Assembly: GCF_003202155.1 (NCBI RefSeq)
Contig: NZ_QFLI01000012.1
Location: 62,001-126,000 of the forward strand
DNA length: 64,000 bases
DNA from: Marinifilum breve
GTDB lineage: Bacteria; Bacteroidota; Bacteroidia; Bacteroidales; Marinifilaceae
Direction: 5' to 3'
The notes beneath the pieces are model-generated. The model made no database searches. It was given only the letters and a program-made list of their open reading frames with translations, and was not told the DNA's origin. This document shows, one piece after another, positions 1 to 8,229 of this stretch (position 1 is its first letter; every line of letters starts with the position of its first letter). The translations under genes and the position numbers were made by a program.

Positions 1-125
1 TTACATACGTCATTCCCATATTTGCAATCTTCTGGGGAGTAGTAGATGGAGAGAACATTACACTTCTGCATCTTGCATGTATGTCTGGAATTTTATTGGG
101 TGTTTACCTGATCAACAAAAAGTAA
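1..125 (+). CDS. EamA/DMT-family transporter, C-terminal fragment (partial)
   Basis: An open frame enters from the left edge (first full codon at base 3) and ends at the TAA at 123-125, giving about 40 residues. They contain a hydrophobic stretch (IPIFAIFWGVVDGE), a short loop and a second helix (LACMSGILLGVYLI), ending in the basic tail NKK. This alternation, with a glycine-rich last helix and a short positive tail, is typical of the last two helices of EamA (drug/metabolite) transporters. Only the end is visible, so substrate and family are inferred. Its stop codon directly abuts the stop codon of the minus-strand gene that follows, with no intergenic base. Confidence 0.6.
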   Translation, partial: TYVIPIFAIFWGVVDGENITLLHLACMSGILLGVYLINKK

Positions 126-1478
126 TTAATCAAAATTTATACGAAGCGTAAATCGAACTTTTGAGTCAATCAGAGAATTATTGGCTTCTGCTGGAATCCA
201 TTTTTCTCCAGTAGCAATGAGCTCTTTTATTTTCTCGGATAACTCAAAATTCTTATCTCCTTTAATCTTGATATCGCCTACAGTTCCCGAACTATGAACC
301 ATAAAGGACACTTTAAGCTTATATCTTCCAGTTAAATCATCTCTAAATTCTGATTGCAAAGCAGTGATTAAGTTTTTCTTGTAATCTGATAAATTTCTTG
401 ATTGAGTTGGTTGTGCTTTGTTCCAAGATGTAACAGGTTTATCCATTTCAACTTCTGCAACCGATCCTGTTGCAAAAGCCTCTTTCTTTTCGGATCCATA
501 TCCTGTAACAACAACTTCATTCATCTCTACAGCATCCTGTTCCAAAACAACAAGCAATGAATCAGCAATGTCTACTTGTTTGGTTTCAAAGCCAACAAAA
601 GAAGCTGTCAGTTTATAGTTGGAATTGGTATCCGAAAGGCTCATCGCAAACTTCCCATCCAAATCTGTAAATGTTCCTTTATTGGTTCCTTTCACTACAA
701 TCATTACTCCAGGCATCGGAGTTTTTTCTTTATCCACAACGATACCAGAAATTTTTCTTGCATTTTCATCATTACCAATTGTTGCAAATCCTCTGATTCC
801 AACTCCTGTATCCCTTTTGCTAGCAGCTACACCTGCTACTTTACCAGATAATGATTTTTCAATTTTATTACTAACAATTTTCGAAGTTGGATCCTCTTTC
901 ACTTTTATAGCTTTCAGAATTGGCTCACTCTTTTCGATCTCCTCATCTTTTATTTCCTCGGCAAATTGCAACTCTTTATCCTCCTCAACAGTTTGAACTT
1001 CAAAATCAGTAAGATCATCTTCTTTCTTTTCTACAGCCTCAACCTCATCTAATTCTTCTACTTGATGATCTTTCTTATCTTTTATGCTATCCTCTTTTAT
1101 GATTGGGATGCTCTCAAACTTCTGTTTAGGTGTAGCTTGCTCAATATCCTGACTAACAAATTCATTTACACTTGGAGTTTGATTAATGTAATACAAAACA
1201 AAACTTAAACCCAGAATAACTACGATACTGGCAGCATAAGGCAACCAAACCACCCTTTTCTTTTGTTTCGATTGCGCTCTTCTTTCCAATCCAAACTTCA
1301 ATTCTTCCAAGTCTTGCTCAATCTCCAATGAACTTAGCTTCGACAAGCCATCATAAGCATCACTTTCAAACTCATCCATCATTACAGATTTTTCAAAAGT
1401 ATGCTTTTCCTTTTCGGTCATTTTATTCCCGAAATAGGCCAAAAATCGTTCATATGTCAATCTCAACTTAGACTTCAT
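126..1478 (-). CDS. anti-sigma/TonB-like hybrid membrane protein with carboxypeptidase-like regulatory domain
   Basis: The start is taken at ATG 1478 (the frame opens at a TTG four codons earlier). It overlaps the end of the sigma-factor gene by 11 bp, so the two are translationally coupled. Order of parts: a cytoplasmic N-terminal region of about 70 residues rich in charged helices; one membrane helix (about residues 76-97); a Glu/Lys-rich linker; a short segment like a TonB-receptor plug (LSGKVAGV...GIRGF); a CarboxypepD_reg-like beta domain (ISGIVVDKEKTPMPGVMIVV, then DLDGKF); the SusC-like signature EVVVTGYGSEKKEAF; and a TonB-C-like end (GTVGDIKIKG ... KWIPAE). Position after an ECF sigma gene and the topology suggest an anti-sigma factor. 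The TonB-like end suggests that it senses or contacts outer-membrane partners. No canonical zinc anti-sigma motif is visible. Confidence 0.75.
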   Translation of the reverse strand: MKSKLRLTYERFLAYFGNKMTEKEKHTFEKSVMMDEFESDAYDGLSKLSSLEIEQDLEELKFGLERRAQSKQKKRVVWLPYAASIVVILGLSFVLYYINQTPSVNEFVSQDIEQATPKQKFESIPIIKEDSIKDKKDHQVEELDEVEAVEKKEDDLTDFEVQTVEEDKELQFAEEIKDEEIEKSEPILKAIKVKEDPTSKIVSNKIEKSLSGKVAGVAASKRDTGVGIRGFATIGNDENARKISGIVVDKEKTPMPGVMIVVKGTNKGTFTDLDGKFAMSLSDTNSNYKLTASFVGFETKQVDIADSLLVVLEQDAVEMNEVVVTGYGSEKKEAFATGSVAEVEMDKPVTSWNKAQPTQSRNLSDYKKNLITALQSEFRDDLTGRYKLKVSFMVHSSGTVGDIKIKGDKNFELSEKIKELIATGEKWIPAEANNSLIDSKVRFTLRINFD

Positions 1479-2058
1479 TTTGTTTGGCAAATTCTTCCAT
1501 GCAAATTTTCAAATTCCTTTTCCCGTTTTGTATATAGCTTTTCACCTTTTTAACCGGATACTCCAATTGTTCCGATATTTCTTGATAACTCTGTTCTTCA
1601 TAGTAAAACAACAAAATACATTTTTGCTGCTCTTCTTTTAACCTCTCAATACATCTTTTCAGATTTTGTTCCAGGTTTAAATCCGGCATCTCATCAATAG
1701 GATGCAAATAAGAAGAAGATTCCACAAATTGCGATTGTAAAAATTTGTCTGCCTGATTTTTCCGAGACTTTTGCTTTCTCAGTTGCATCAAGCAATAGTT
1801 CTTACAAACCACATACAACCACGGTTTAAAGTTCTGTATCTCAAATTTAGGGATTTCTGATATTAAGTGCTCAAAAATGGCATTTACTGCATCCTTTGCT
1901 CTTTCTCTGTCATGCAGATATTTTAAACACACACCATAAACCAAATGCATGTATCGGGAATAAAGTGCACCCAATTCCTCTAAATCGCCAGAATCAATAT
2001 ATGATTCCAACAACTCATGATCAGAGAGTTTATCGGGATTTCTTTTAGACCAAAACAT
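1468..2058 (-). CDS. ECF-type RNA polymerase sigma factor
   Basis: The protein has 196 residues, the usual size of an ECF sigma factor. Region 2 is visible as YSRYMHLVYGVCLKYLHDRERAKDAVNAIFEHL followed by FKPWLYVVCKNYCLMQLRK (core binding and -10 recognition). Region 4 is visible as LKEEQQKCILLFYYEEQSYQEISEQLEYPVKKVKSYIQNGKRNL (helix-turn-helix for -35 recognition); both are cited here as landmarks. It is the first gene of a two-gene unit with the overlapping anti-sigma-like membrane protein, so its activity is probably held in check by that partner. Its target promoters are unknown. The divergent VWA-domain gene, whose N-terminal modules resemble those of the anti-sigma protein, is a natural candidate (inference). 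Confidence 0.88.
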   Translation of the reverse strand: MFWSKRNPDKLSDHELLESYIDSGDLEELGALYSRYMHLVYGVCLKYLHDRERAKDAVNAIFEHLISEIPKFEIQNFKPWLYVVCKNYCLMQLRKQKSRKNQADKFLQSQFVESSSYLHPIDEMPDLNLEQNLKRCIERLKEEQQKCILLFYYEEQSYQEISEQLEYPVKKVKSYIQNGKRNLKICMEEFAKQNEV

Positions 2059-2200
2059 TAAAATTTCTGGATTAATTATCAGACTTAATTCTTATGCTAG
2101 TTAAACATTTCAGAAAAAAGATGAAAGTTTTTTTATGGAATTTATTCTCGCCTTGCATCCTAATGACAAAGACGAACAGAAATCATTAAAAAATAGAATT

Positions 2201-4039
2201 ATGAGAGCTATAACATTATTATTAGGATTGCTAGGAATAATAATTTCTACATCCCTTTCAGCAAAAACCATAAATGGTGTTGTTACAGATGAATCAAATC
2301 TTGCAATACCTGGAGTGAGTGTAATTATTAAAGGTACAACCAATGGAACTTCTACCAATATTGATGGCAAGTATACTATTGAAGTAGAAAAAGGTGATAT
2401 TTTGATTTATTCTTTTGTTGGTATGATAAGTCAGGAAATTGAAATAACAGACCAATCAGTTATTAATGTTACCATGCGAGCAGAACATATTGGCGTAGAT
2501 GAAGTCGTGGTTGTAGGTTTTTCAAAAAAGACAAAGAAAAGTTTTTCTGGCAGTGTGGCAGGAATTAGAATAAGAGGCGCAAGTTCCAGAAAAGCCAAAA
2601 GACATGCAATGGCATTTTGCGAATATGATATGGATTACAATACCGAAGGTTATTCTACTATTAATGAAAACAACTACAAAAATACAGTAGAAAGTCCTGT
2701 CTCAACTTTCTCTATTGATGTTGATGCAGCATCATATAGCAATGTTCGTAGATTTTTAACCAATGGTGAAAAACCTCCAATCGATGCCATACGAATTGAG
2801 GAAATGATTAATTACTTCAATTACCATTATGAGCAACCAAAGGGTGAACATCCTTTTGCCATTCATCATGAAATAGCTGAGTGCCCATGGAACAATGATA
2901 ACCTGTTACTACATATTGGTCTACAAGGAAAAAAAATTGAAGCAGAAAACCTTCCAGCATCAAACCTGGTATTCTTGCTAGATGTATCCGGATCGATGAA
3001 TTCACAAAACAAACTGCCATTATTAAAGAAAGCTTTTAAACTATTAATAAACCAATTGCGTCCCGAAGATAAAGTTGCCATTGTGGTATATGCTGGTAGT
3101 TCCGGATTGGTTTTACCATCTACTAATGGAAGCGAAAAAGAAGAAATCTTAAATGCATTAAATAAATTAAGTGCAGGAGGGTCAACTGCAGGAGCGGCTG
3201 GATTAAAACTAGCCTACAAAACTGCTCGCGAAAATTTCATCGATGGTGGAAACAATAGAATCATACTTGCTACCGATGGAGATTTTAATGTGGGTATTTC
3301 AAGCAATGCCGAAATGGAAAGACTCATTGAAAAAGAACGAAACAATGGTGTATTCATATCTGTATTGGGATTTGGTATGGGAAATTACAAGGATGATAAA
3401 ATGGAAATTATTGCAGACAAAGGAAATGGTAATTATTCCTATATCGACAACATATTGGAAGCTAAAAAAGTTTTGGTAAACGAGTTTGGAGGAACGCTTC
3501 ACACCATTGCAAAAGATGTAAAAATTCAGATTGAGTTTAATCCAGCAATTGTAGAAGAGTACCGATTAATTGGATACGAAAACAGAATGCTAAATAAGGA
3601 AGATTTTGATGATGACAAGAAGGATGCCGGCGAACTTGGTTCGGGACACAATGTAACTGCACTTTACGAGATTAAACTGGCAAAGAAAAAAAGGAAGAAT
3701 CAAAACCTGAAATACCAGGATACAAAATTAAATGCCAAAGCTCTTTCTAAAGATGAAATTGCAAGTGTGAAGTTCCGATATAAAAATCCGAAAGGGAGAA
3801 AAAGCATTTTAATTACTGAAGAAATTCCTATGAATGTAAGCTCTGAACAAACTATTTCTGAAAACTTCCAGTTCTCTGCTGCTGTTGCTGGTTTTGGTTT
3901 ATTGCTTCGCAAATCGAAACACAAAGGAAACTGTAATTACAAAATGCTGATTGATTTGGCGCAAAATTCAAAAGGCAAAGATGAAGAAGGATATCGAGGA
4001 GAATTCATCAGATTAATGAAATTGGCAAAACATTTGTAA
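2201..4039 (+). CDS. secreted von Willebrand factor A domain protein (YfbK-like) with N-terminal carboxypeptidase-like domain
   Basis: The start is placed at ATG 2201 because it opens a clean signal peptide (MRAITLLLGLLGIIISTSLSA). An in-frame ATG at 2135 would add 22 polar residues in front. After the signal come a CarboxypepD_reg-like domain (INGVVTDESNLAIPGVSVII ... NIDGKYTI), a SusC-like motif (VDEVVVVGFSKKTKKSFSGS), a YfbK-type segment (TFSIDVDAASYSNVRRFL), a VWA domain with MIDAS residues DVSGSMN, GGST and TDGDFN, and a C-terminal DUF3520-like region. It is probably anchored at or exported to the envelope. The family is widespread in Bacteroidota; its exact role is not established. It is divergent from the sigma/anti-sigma pair. 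Confidence 0.85.
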   Translation: MRAITLLLGLLGIIISTSLSAKTINGVVTDESNLAIPGVSVIIKGTTNGTSTNIDGKYTIEVEKGDILIYSFVGMISQEIEITDQSVINVTMRAEHIGVDEVVVVGFSKKTKKSFSGSVAGIRIRGASSRKAKRHAMAFCEYDMDYNTEGYSTINENNYKNTVESPVSTFSIDVDAASYSNVRRFLTNGEKPPIDAIRIEEMINYFNYHYEQPKGEHPFAIHHEIAECPWNNDNLLLHIGLQGKKIEAENLPASNLVFLLDVSGSMNSQNKLPLLKKAFKLLINQLRPEDKVAIVVYAGSSGLVLPSTNGSEKEEILNALNKLSAGGSTAGAAGLKLAYKTARENFIDGGNNRIILATDGDFNVGISSNAEMERLIEKERNNGVFISVLGFGMGNYKDDKMEIIADKGNGNYSYIDNILEAKKVLVNEFGGTLHTIAKDVKIQIEFNPAIVEEYRLIGYENRMLNKEDFDDDKKDAGELGSGHNVTALYEIKLAKKKRKNQNLKYQDTKLNAKALSKDEIASVKFRYKNPKGRKSILITEEIPMNVSSEQTISENFQFSAAVAGFGLLLRKSKHKGNCNYKMLIDLAQNSKGKDEEGYRGEFIRLMKLAKHL

Positions 4040-4044
4040 ATTTG
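4037..4044 (+). promoter_or_regulatory. candidate -7 promoter element TAAATTTG
   Basis: The octamer matches the Bacteroidota TAnnTTTG element 29 bp before the next ATG. It overlaps the TAA stop of the VWA gene. No convincing TTG box lies at the usual distance upstream, so this is only a candidate. Confidence 0.35.
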
Positions 4045-4072
4045 CGACATTCAAACAAAAAGCAAAAAGAAG

Positions 4073-4690
4073 ATGTTCTTAAAGAAATTAGATCAACATT
4101 TATTGGAAGCCATAGAAGAATATGGCTTTGAGACACCTACAAAAATTCAAAAACAAAGTATTTCAAAAATAAAAAGCGGTGTTGATTTAATGATTCGTGC
4201 CGATGAAAAAAGTGGTAAATCATCTACCATTGTAATTGGTGTAATTCAACAATTAAAGTCGGAATTCGAAGATGTACCAAGAGCTTTAATCATTGTTTCT
4301 AGTAGAGAAAAATCTATTGAGATGAAGGAACAATTTGAGGCATTGGGACAAAATACCGATTTAAGAGTGTTTTGCGAAGGCGATGCGGGAAACCTTCACG
4401 ATTTAAGGGATAAGATATATGCCGGTTCCGATGTTGTAATTGCAACAGCAAAAAAATTGAATGAATTGTATTCTTTTAGCGGAATTAATCTGAACAATTT
4501 AAAAATGTTCATCATCGATGATGGCGAACTAATTATGAGAGATCAGATTTTGTCTGAAATCAACAGGCTGGCTCCATACATTCCAAAGTCACAAAGAATT
4601 GTATTCTGTGAAAGATTTACGGTTCAAATGGATAAATTCATGGATGAGAATATGAATTTCCCAATAGTATTGGATTTTGAGAACGAATAA
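4073..4690 (+). CDS. truncated, degenerate DEAD-box helicase-like protein (first RecA domain only)
   Basis: The 205 residues align with the first RecA-like domain of DEAD-box RNA helicases. Visible are a Q motif (GFETPTKIQ), a motif I position (DEKSGKSS, where the family has AxTGxGKT), motif Ia (ALIIVSS), a motif Ib-like region, and a motif II position reading IDDGEL instead of DEAD. The last part, IVFCERF, sits where SAT (motif III) is expected. There is no second RecA domain (motifs IV-VI), and the gene ends cleanly at a terminator. ATP hydrolysis is doubtful because motifs I to III are altered. It could be an RNA-binding or regulatory remnant kept under selection, since the frame is intact. 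Confidence 0.7.
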   Translation: MFLKKLDQHLLEAIEEYGFETPTKIQKQSISKIKSGVDLMIRADEKSGKSSTIVIGVIQQLKSEFEDVPRALIIVSSREKSIEMKEQFEALGQNTDLRVFCEGDAGNLHDLRDKIYAGSDVVIATAKKLNELYSFSGINLNNLKMFIIDDGELIMRDQILSEINRLAPYIPKSQRIVFCERFTVQMDKFMDENMNFPIVLDFENE

Positions 4691-4697
4691 AAAAAAT

Positions 4698-4725
4698 AAA
4701 GCCTCCAGAATCTGGAGGCTTTCTC
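4698..4725. terminator. bidirectional intrinsic terminator
   Basis: GCCTCCAGA at 4701-4709 pairs perfectly with TCTGGAGGC at 4711-4719. There are A-residues on the left and T-residues on the right, so it can end both the converging helicase-like (+) and dps (-) transcripts. Confidence 0.8.
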
Positions 4726-4742
4726 ATTTCCTAAAATTACTA

Positions 4743-5222
4743 TTACTTCAAGTATGCTTTTAGCATCCAATTAATTTTTTCCAAATACGAGATGTAAGCA
4801 GGCAAAATATCTAAAGTTCCTTCGTCCTCATTTTCGTTTGCCTCAGCAATTACATTTCTAACTTTTTCAATTAAGATATCATGAGCATTCACCACCTGTT
4901 GTACCATTTCCTCTCCGCTTGTATTAGAGTTTGCCTCCTTAATGGTTGAAATTGCCACATAATCGGAATAGTTTCCTAATGGATGACCATCTAAAGTTAA
5001 GATACGCTCTGCAACTTCATCAACTTTATCACTTGCATCAGTATACAACTCTTCAAATTTTGCATGCAATTCGAAGAAAGCACGTCCTCTTACATTCCAG
5101 TGAAAATTTCTTAGGTTTTGATAATACAACTGGTAGTTTGCCAATAAAATTTGTAACTGCTCAACTTCTCTTTCGTTTGCTGTTAACTCAACTGTTGCTT
5201 GATTCTCTTTCAGATTTTTCAT
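4743..5222 (-). CDS. dps: Dps-family DNA-protection / ferritin-like protein
   Basis: The protein has 159 residues, normal for Dps. The hallmark sequence is NFHWNVRGRAFFELHAKFEELY followed by DEVAERILTLDGHPLG; it supplies the His, Asp and Glu of the inter-subunit ferroxidase site (H in NFHWN, D and E in DEVAE, H and E in the FFELH/FEELY helix). Such proteins form dodecamers in the cytoplasm that oxidise and store iron using peroxide and protect DNA in starvation or oxidative stress. It is monocistronic, converging on the helicase-like gene with a shared terminator. No OxyR site could be recognised upstream. Confidence 0.92.
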   Translation of the reverse strand: MKNLKENQATVELTANEREVEQLQILLANYQLYYQNLRNFHWNVRGRAFFELHAKFEELYTDASDKVDEVAERILTLDGHPLGNYSDYVAISTIKEANSNTSGEEMVQQVVNAHDILIEKVRNVIAEANENEDEGTLDILPAYISYLEKINWMLKAYLK

Positions 5223-5497
5223 GATTCTTATTTTTTAATTATTGATTTGTCATTTTCTTTGATACAAATATCGATAACTAGAAATAAGAGAATCTTATCG
5301 ACTTATAAGTTTAATTTATCAATCATTCTTCCCAATTGTGGCACCATTATTGCAAAATCATGTCCTTAATGAATAATTTTGCTTATCTGAACAAAAAATT
5401 TTGTTTAATTAACATGATTTCAAAAACTATTTTTTAGTTTAGAGGCTCTTTTTAAAATCCTACTAATAATTATAAACCAGTAAATTAATTACCAAAC

Positions 5498-5956
5498 ATG
5501 AAAAAATTATTGTTACTTTTCATTATTGCCTGTGGGCTTTTTATCGATGCTAGTGCACAATCATACGAGTACAAAGTAATCACTACAGTAGAATCTATCG
5601 TTCCAATGGGTATCGGTCGTTCTAGAATTATCGAAGAGAAGTCTCCAATTGATGCAAAAGCATTTACAACCGAAAGAACCGACGGTAAAAAGAGCAAGCA
5701 GAAAGATGTAAAAAGATCTGATGCTAAAGTAAGCTTGTTTGCAGAAACAAAACTATTGAACTTCTACAGTATTGCAGGTATCAATTTCCAAAACATTGCT
5801 TCTAACGATGCATTGATTTCATCTAAAATCAACAGTATGGTTGAACAAGGTTTCGAATTGGCTTTCGTTACCAGTGGTGTAGAAAGTGATAGTGGTAAAG
5901 GTGATGGAAAAGGAATCTTTATTACTCGCTTTATTTTCAAGAGATTGAAGCAGTAA
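5498..5956 (+). CDS. small secreted protein of unknown function
   Basis: The 152 residues begin with a clear signal peptide (MKKLLLLFIIACGLFIDASA, cleaved before QSYEY). The mature part is basic to neutral, without cysteines, and is predicted by eye to alternate strands and helices (YEYKVITTVESIVPMG; KLLNFYSIAGINF; MVEQGFELAFVTSG). The pattern 'GFELAFVTSG ... FITRFIFKR' near the end resembles small DUF4177-like domains, in which a residue pattern such as 'GWEL' precedes a beta strand. That similarity is only suggestive. A strong terminator and then the 41-bp hairpin array follow directly. No function is assigned. Confidence 0.7.
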   Translation: MKKLLLLFIIACGLFIDASAQSYEYKVITTVESIVPMGIGRSRIIEEKSPIDAKAFTTERTDGKKSKQKDVKRSDAKVSLFAETKLLNFYSIAGINFQNIASNDALISSKINSMVEQGFELAFVTSGVESDSGKGDGKGIFITRFIFKRLKQ

Positions 5957-5978
5957 TTTTAGAAAAATATTTACAGCT

Positions 5979-6009
5979 AAGCCTCGAACAATGTTCGGGG
6001 CTTTTTTTG
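5979..6009 (+). terminator. intrinsic terminator of the small secreted-protein gene
   Basis: A GC-rich hairpin (GCCTCGAAC / GTTCGGGGC with an AAT loop and one wobble pair) is followed by a run of seven Ts, 24 bp after the stop codon. It looks like the founder of the hairpin array that follows. Confidence 0.8.
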
Positions 6010-6015
6010 GATCAT

Positions 6016-6569
6016 CTCGTCAATCAACTGACGGGCTTATTTTTTTGGAAAAATGAACTCCTGAACCAATTCAGGGGCTTCTTTTTTGGGAAAACGATCT
6101 CCTCAGCCAATTCAGGAGCTTCTTTTTTGAGAAAATGATCTCCTCAGCCAATTCAGGAGCTTCTTTTTTGGGAAAACGATCTCCTCAGCCAATTCAGGAG
6201 CTTCTTTTTTGAGAAAATGATCTCCTCAGCCAATTCAGGAGCTTCTTTTTTGAGAAAATGATCTCCTCAGCCAATTCAGGAGCTTCTTTTTTGAGAAAAT
6301 GATCTCCTCAGCCAATTGAGGAGCTTCTTTTTTGAGAAAATGATCTCCTCAACCAATTGAGGAGCTTCTTTTTTGGAAAAATGACCTCCTCAGCCAATTG
6401 AGGAGCTTCTTTTTTGGAAAAATGACCTCCTCAGCCAATTGAGGAGCTTCTTTTTTGGGAAAACGACTTCCTCAGCCAATTGAGGAGCTTCTTTTTTGGG
6501 AAAACGACTTCCTCAGCCAATTGAGGAGCTTCTTTTTTGGGAAAATGAGCTCTTCAGCCAACTGAAGAG
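6016..6569 (+). repeat. tandem array of 41-bp terminator-like hairpins (13 regular units plus one divergent unit)
   Basis: Thirteen units begin at 6058, 6099, 6140, 6181, 6222, 6263, 6304, 6345, 6386, 6427, 6468, 6509 and 6550, an exact 41-bp step. A divergent unit (CTCGTCA / TGACGGG) lies at 6016-6035. Each unit has a hairpin of up to 8 bp with loop CCAA (for example CTCCTCAA / TTGAGGAG at 6345), then CTTC and about six Ts, then GGGAAAA-CGA or GAGAAAA-TGA. On the plus strand every unit looks like an intrinsic terminator. No open reading frame of interest spans it. The stem changes along the array, mostly keeping base pairing. Confidence 0.92.
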
Positions 6570-6591
6570 CATATATAACAATCAGAATAGA

Positions 6592-6625
6592 ATAAAAAAA
6601 AGGTGTTCTCCTATAGAAAACACCC
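6592..6625 (-). terminator. intrinsic terminator of the C1 peptidase gene
   Basis: GGTGTT-CTC (from 6602) pairs with GAAAACACC (to 6623) around CTATA. The A-run at 6592-6601 is a U-run in the minus-strand RNA. It lies 23 bp beyond the stop codon. Confidence 0.75.
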
Positions 6626-6647
6626 TTCCTTATATCTTACAAGCAGT

Positions 6648-8036
6648 TTAGAACATATAATCCCAAACTGGCAATTGTACAGGTTTGCTTTCTGAAGCCT
6701 TTTTAGCTTTTTCATCTAAATACTTCTTGTTGATTACAACACGGAACATGTAAGCATCGAACCATGCATCAGTGAAAGTGATGTAACCATTGTGACCAGA
6801 ACCTGATCCCCATGAGTTTTCGAACTCCCATTTTACAGGCTTTTCGTTCGCGTCAACATCAACACCAACCAATGCCATAGCATGTGAAGAACCAGACTGA
6901 CGAGTTAAGACTCTAGCTTTTTTGTCCATATCGAACTCAACTCCCAACAAAGAAGCGTAATCGTAAGTATTTACATCCATTACACCAGTCTTACGATTGT
7001 GTTGCTTACCCACATCACATGATGCATACATTGCCTCGTTATTCTTGATAGAAGCCAATGCAAACTTCTTGATATCTTCATTTGGCAAGTTCAAGTAGGT
7101 CCAGTTAACACCTTCTGAAACGTTTCTGTAATTCTTTATTTCATAAACTTTATAATACTCACGAGTAGGATCGTTCATGATCATTACCATTTCGATATCA
7201 GCATATCCAGGAGCAACCTCTTCTAAAAATTGTAGTGGAGTGTATGTTTTGCTTTCGCTGATATTTCCTTTCGAATCCTTAAATCTCCATTCGAAATTTA
7301 CTGGCGGTTCACCTAAACCTAAAGCAAGCATTCTGTAAATTGATTTTAACGCTTCTACTTTAGCAGCTTCCAATTTCTTTGCTGATGCCTTTTCAGCAGC
7401 CAACATTCTTAGCTTGTAACCTTCTCCTCTTAGTTTCTCATTCAACAAGCTACCAATTTCACGTGTTTTGTTACTCACTTTTGTTTCAGGCATCACCTCA
7501 GCAGGAACAACTCCATACTTTTTAGCCACATTGTAGAATGAGTTCCATACTCCACCATCACCAACAGGCGACTTAAAGTAAGTTACTACTTCACGATCAT
7601 CCATATCACGATCGGCAGTTGCAATAATATTTTCAAGGAACAAGTTCGATTTCTCAAACATATCCCAGAAATAATTGTAGTTGTGAGAAAAATCAAATGC
7701 ATTCAAATTGAATTTCTTCATCGCATTTGGACGAATGGTATTCATAGAAGTAAACATCCAACATCTTCCTGAACTTTCCTGATCAGTAATCCCTTTTACA
7801 TCCACTCTGTATTTAAAGTAATGATCGGTATTACCAATTTTTGATCTGTTCAAAGATAATTCTCTAATGCTTTCAGTATTTGTAATCGCGTTTTGGATTG
7901 CTTGTGTATTTGCATCTAACTTAAAGCTTGAACGAATCTCTTCAAGTGTTTTTGCATCTACAGATCCTGATTTCTGAGCTTGTGATACTCCTGTTAATGC
8001 CAATAGCATTGCAGGAACCAATAATAACTTTCTCAT
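6648..8036 (-). CDS. secreted C1-family cysteine peptidase (aminopeptidase C / bleomycin hydrolase type)
   Basis: The start is placed at ATG 8036, which opens the signal peptide MRKLLLVPAMLLALTGVSQA. The frame also allows a start at 8075, which would bury it. In the 462-residue product the papain-type active site is visible: Gln in ITDQESSGRCW (about residue 86), catalytic Cys at about 92, His in SGSSHAMALVGVD, and Asn in WEFENSWG. The length and the long insert between Cys and His match bleomycin hydrolase/PepC rather than short papains. Unlike cytosolic PepC this copy is exported, so it probably digests peptides in the periplasm or outside. It is monocistronic with its own terminator. Confidence 0.88.
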   Translation of the reverse strand: MRKLLLVPAMLLALTGVSQAQKSGSVDAKTLEEIRSSFKLDANTQAIQNAITNTESIRELSLNRSKIGNTDHYFKYRVDVKGITDQESSGRCWMFTSMNTIRPNAMKKFNLNAFDFSHNYNYFWDMFEKSNLFLENIIATADRDMDDREVVTYFKSPVGDGGVWNSFYNVAKKYGVVPAEVMPETKVSNKTREIGSLLNEKLRGEGYKLRMLAAEKASAKKLEAAKVEALKSIYRMLALGLGEPPVNFEWRFKDSKGNISESKTYTPLQFLEEVAPGYADIEMVMIMNDPTREYYKVYEIKNYRNVSEGVNWTYLNLPNEDIKKFALASIKNNEAMYASCDVGKQHNRKTGVMDVNTYDYASLLGVEFDMDKKARVLTRQSGSSHAMALVGVDVDANEKPVKWEFENSWGSGSGHNGYITFTDAWFDAYMFRVVINKKYLDEKAKKASESKPVQLPVWDYMF

Positions 8037-8229
8037 CTGTATTGTTTGTTTTAGTAGGTTGTATAAATTGTCCACGCAAACTTAAAAATTTAATTAGGAA
8101 ACAAGAACGTTATATAGCAGGTTAGATCAATAAATCTTAAAATATTTTTGGAGTAAAAACTCCACAACTTAACAATTGCTTCTACATCATAACATGTGTT
8201 ACTCAATACTTCTAACTAAAATATTTTTT

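Noticed and set aside
6058-6569. CRISPR array
   Set aside because: The 41-bp units are contiguous without unique spacers, each is a hairpin plus T-run, and no cas genes are nearby.
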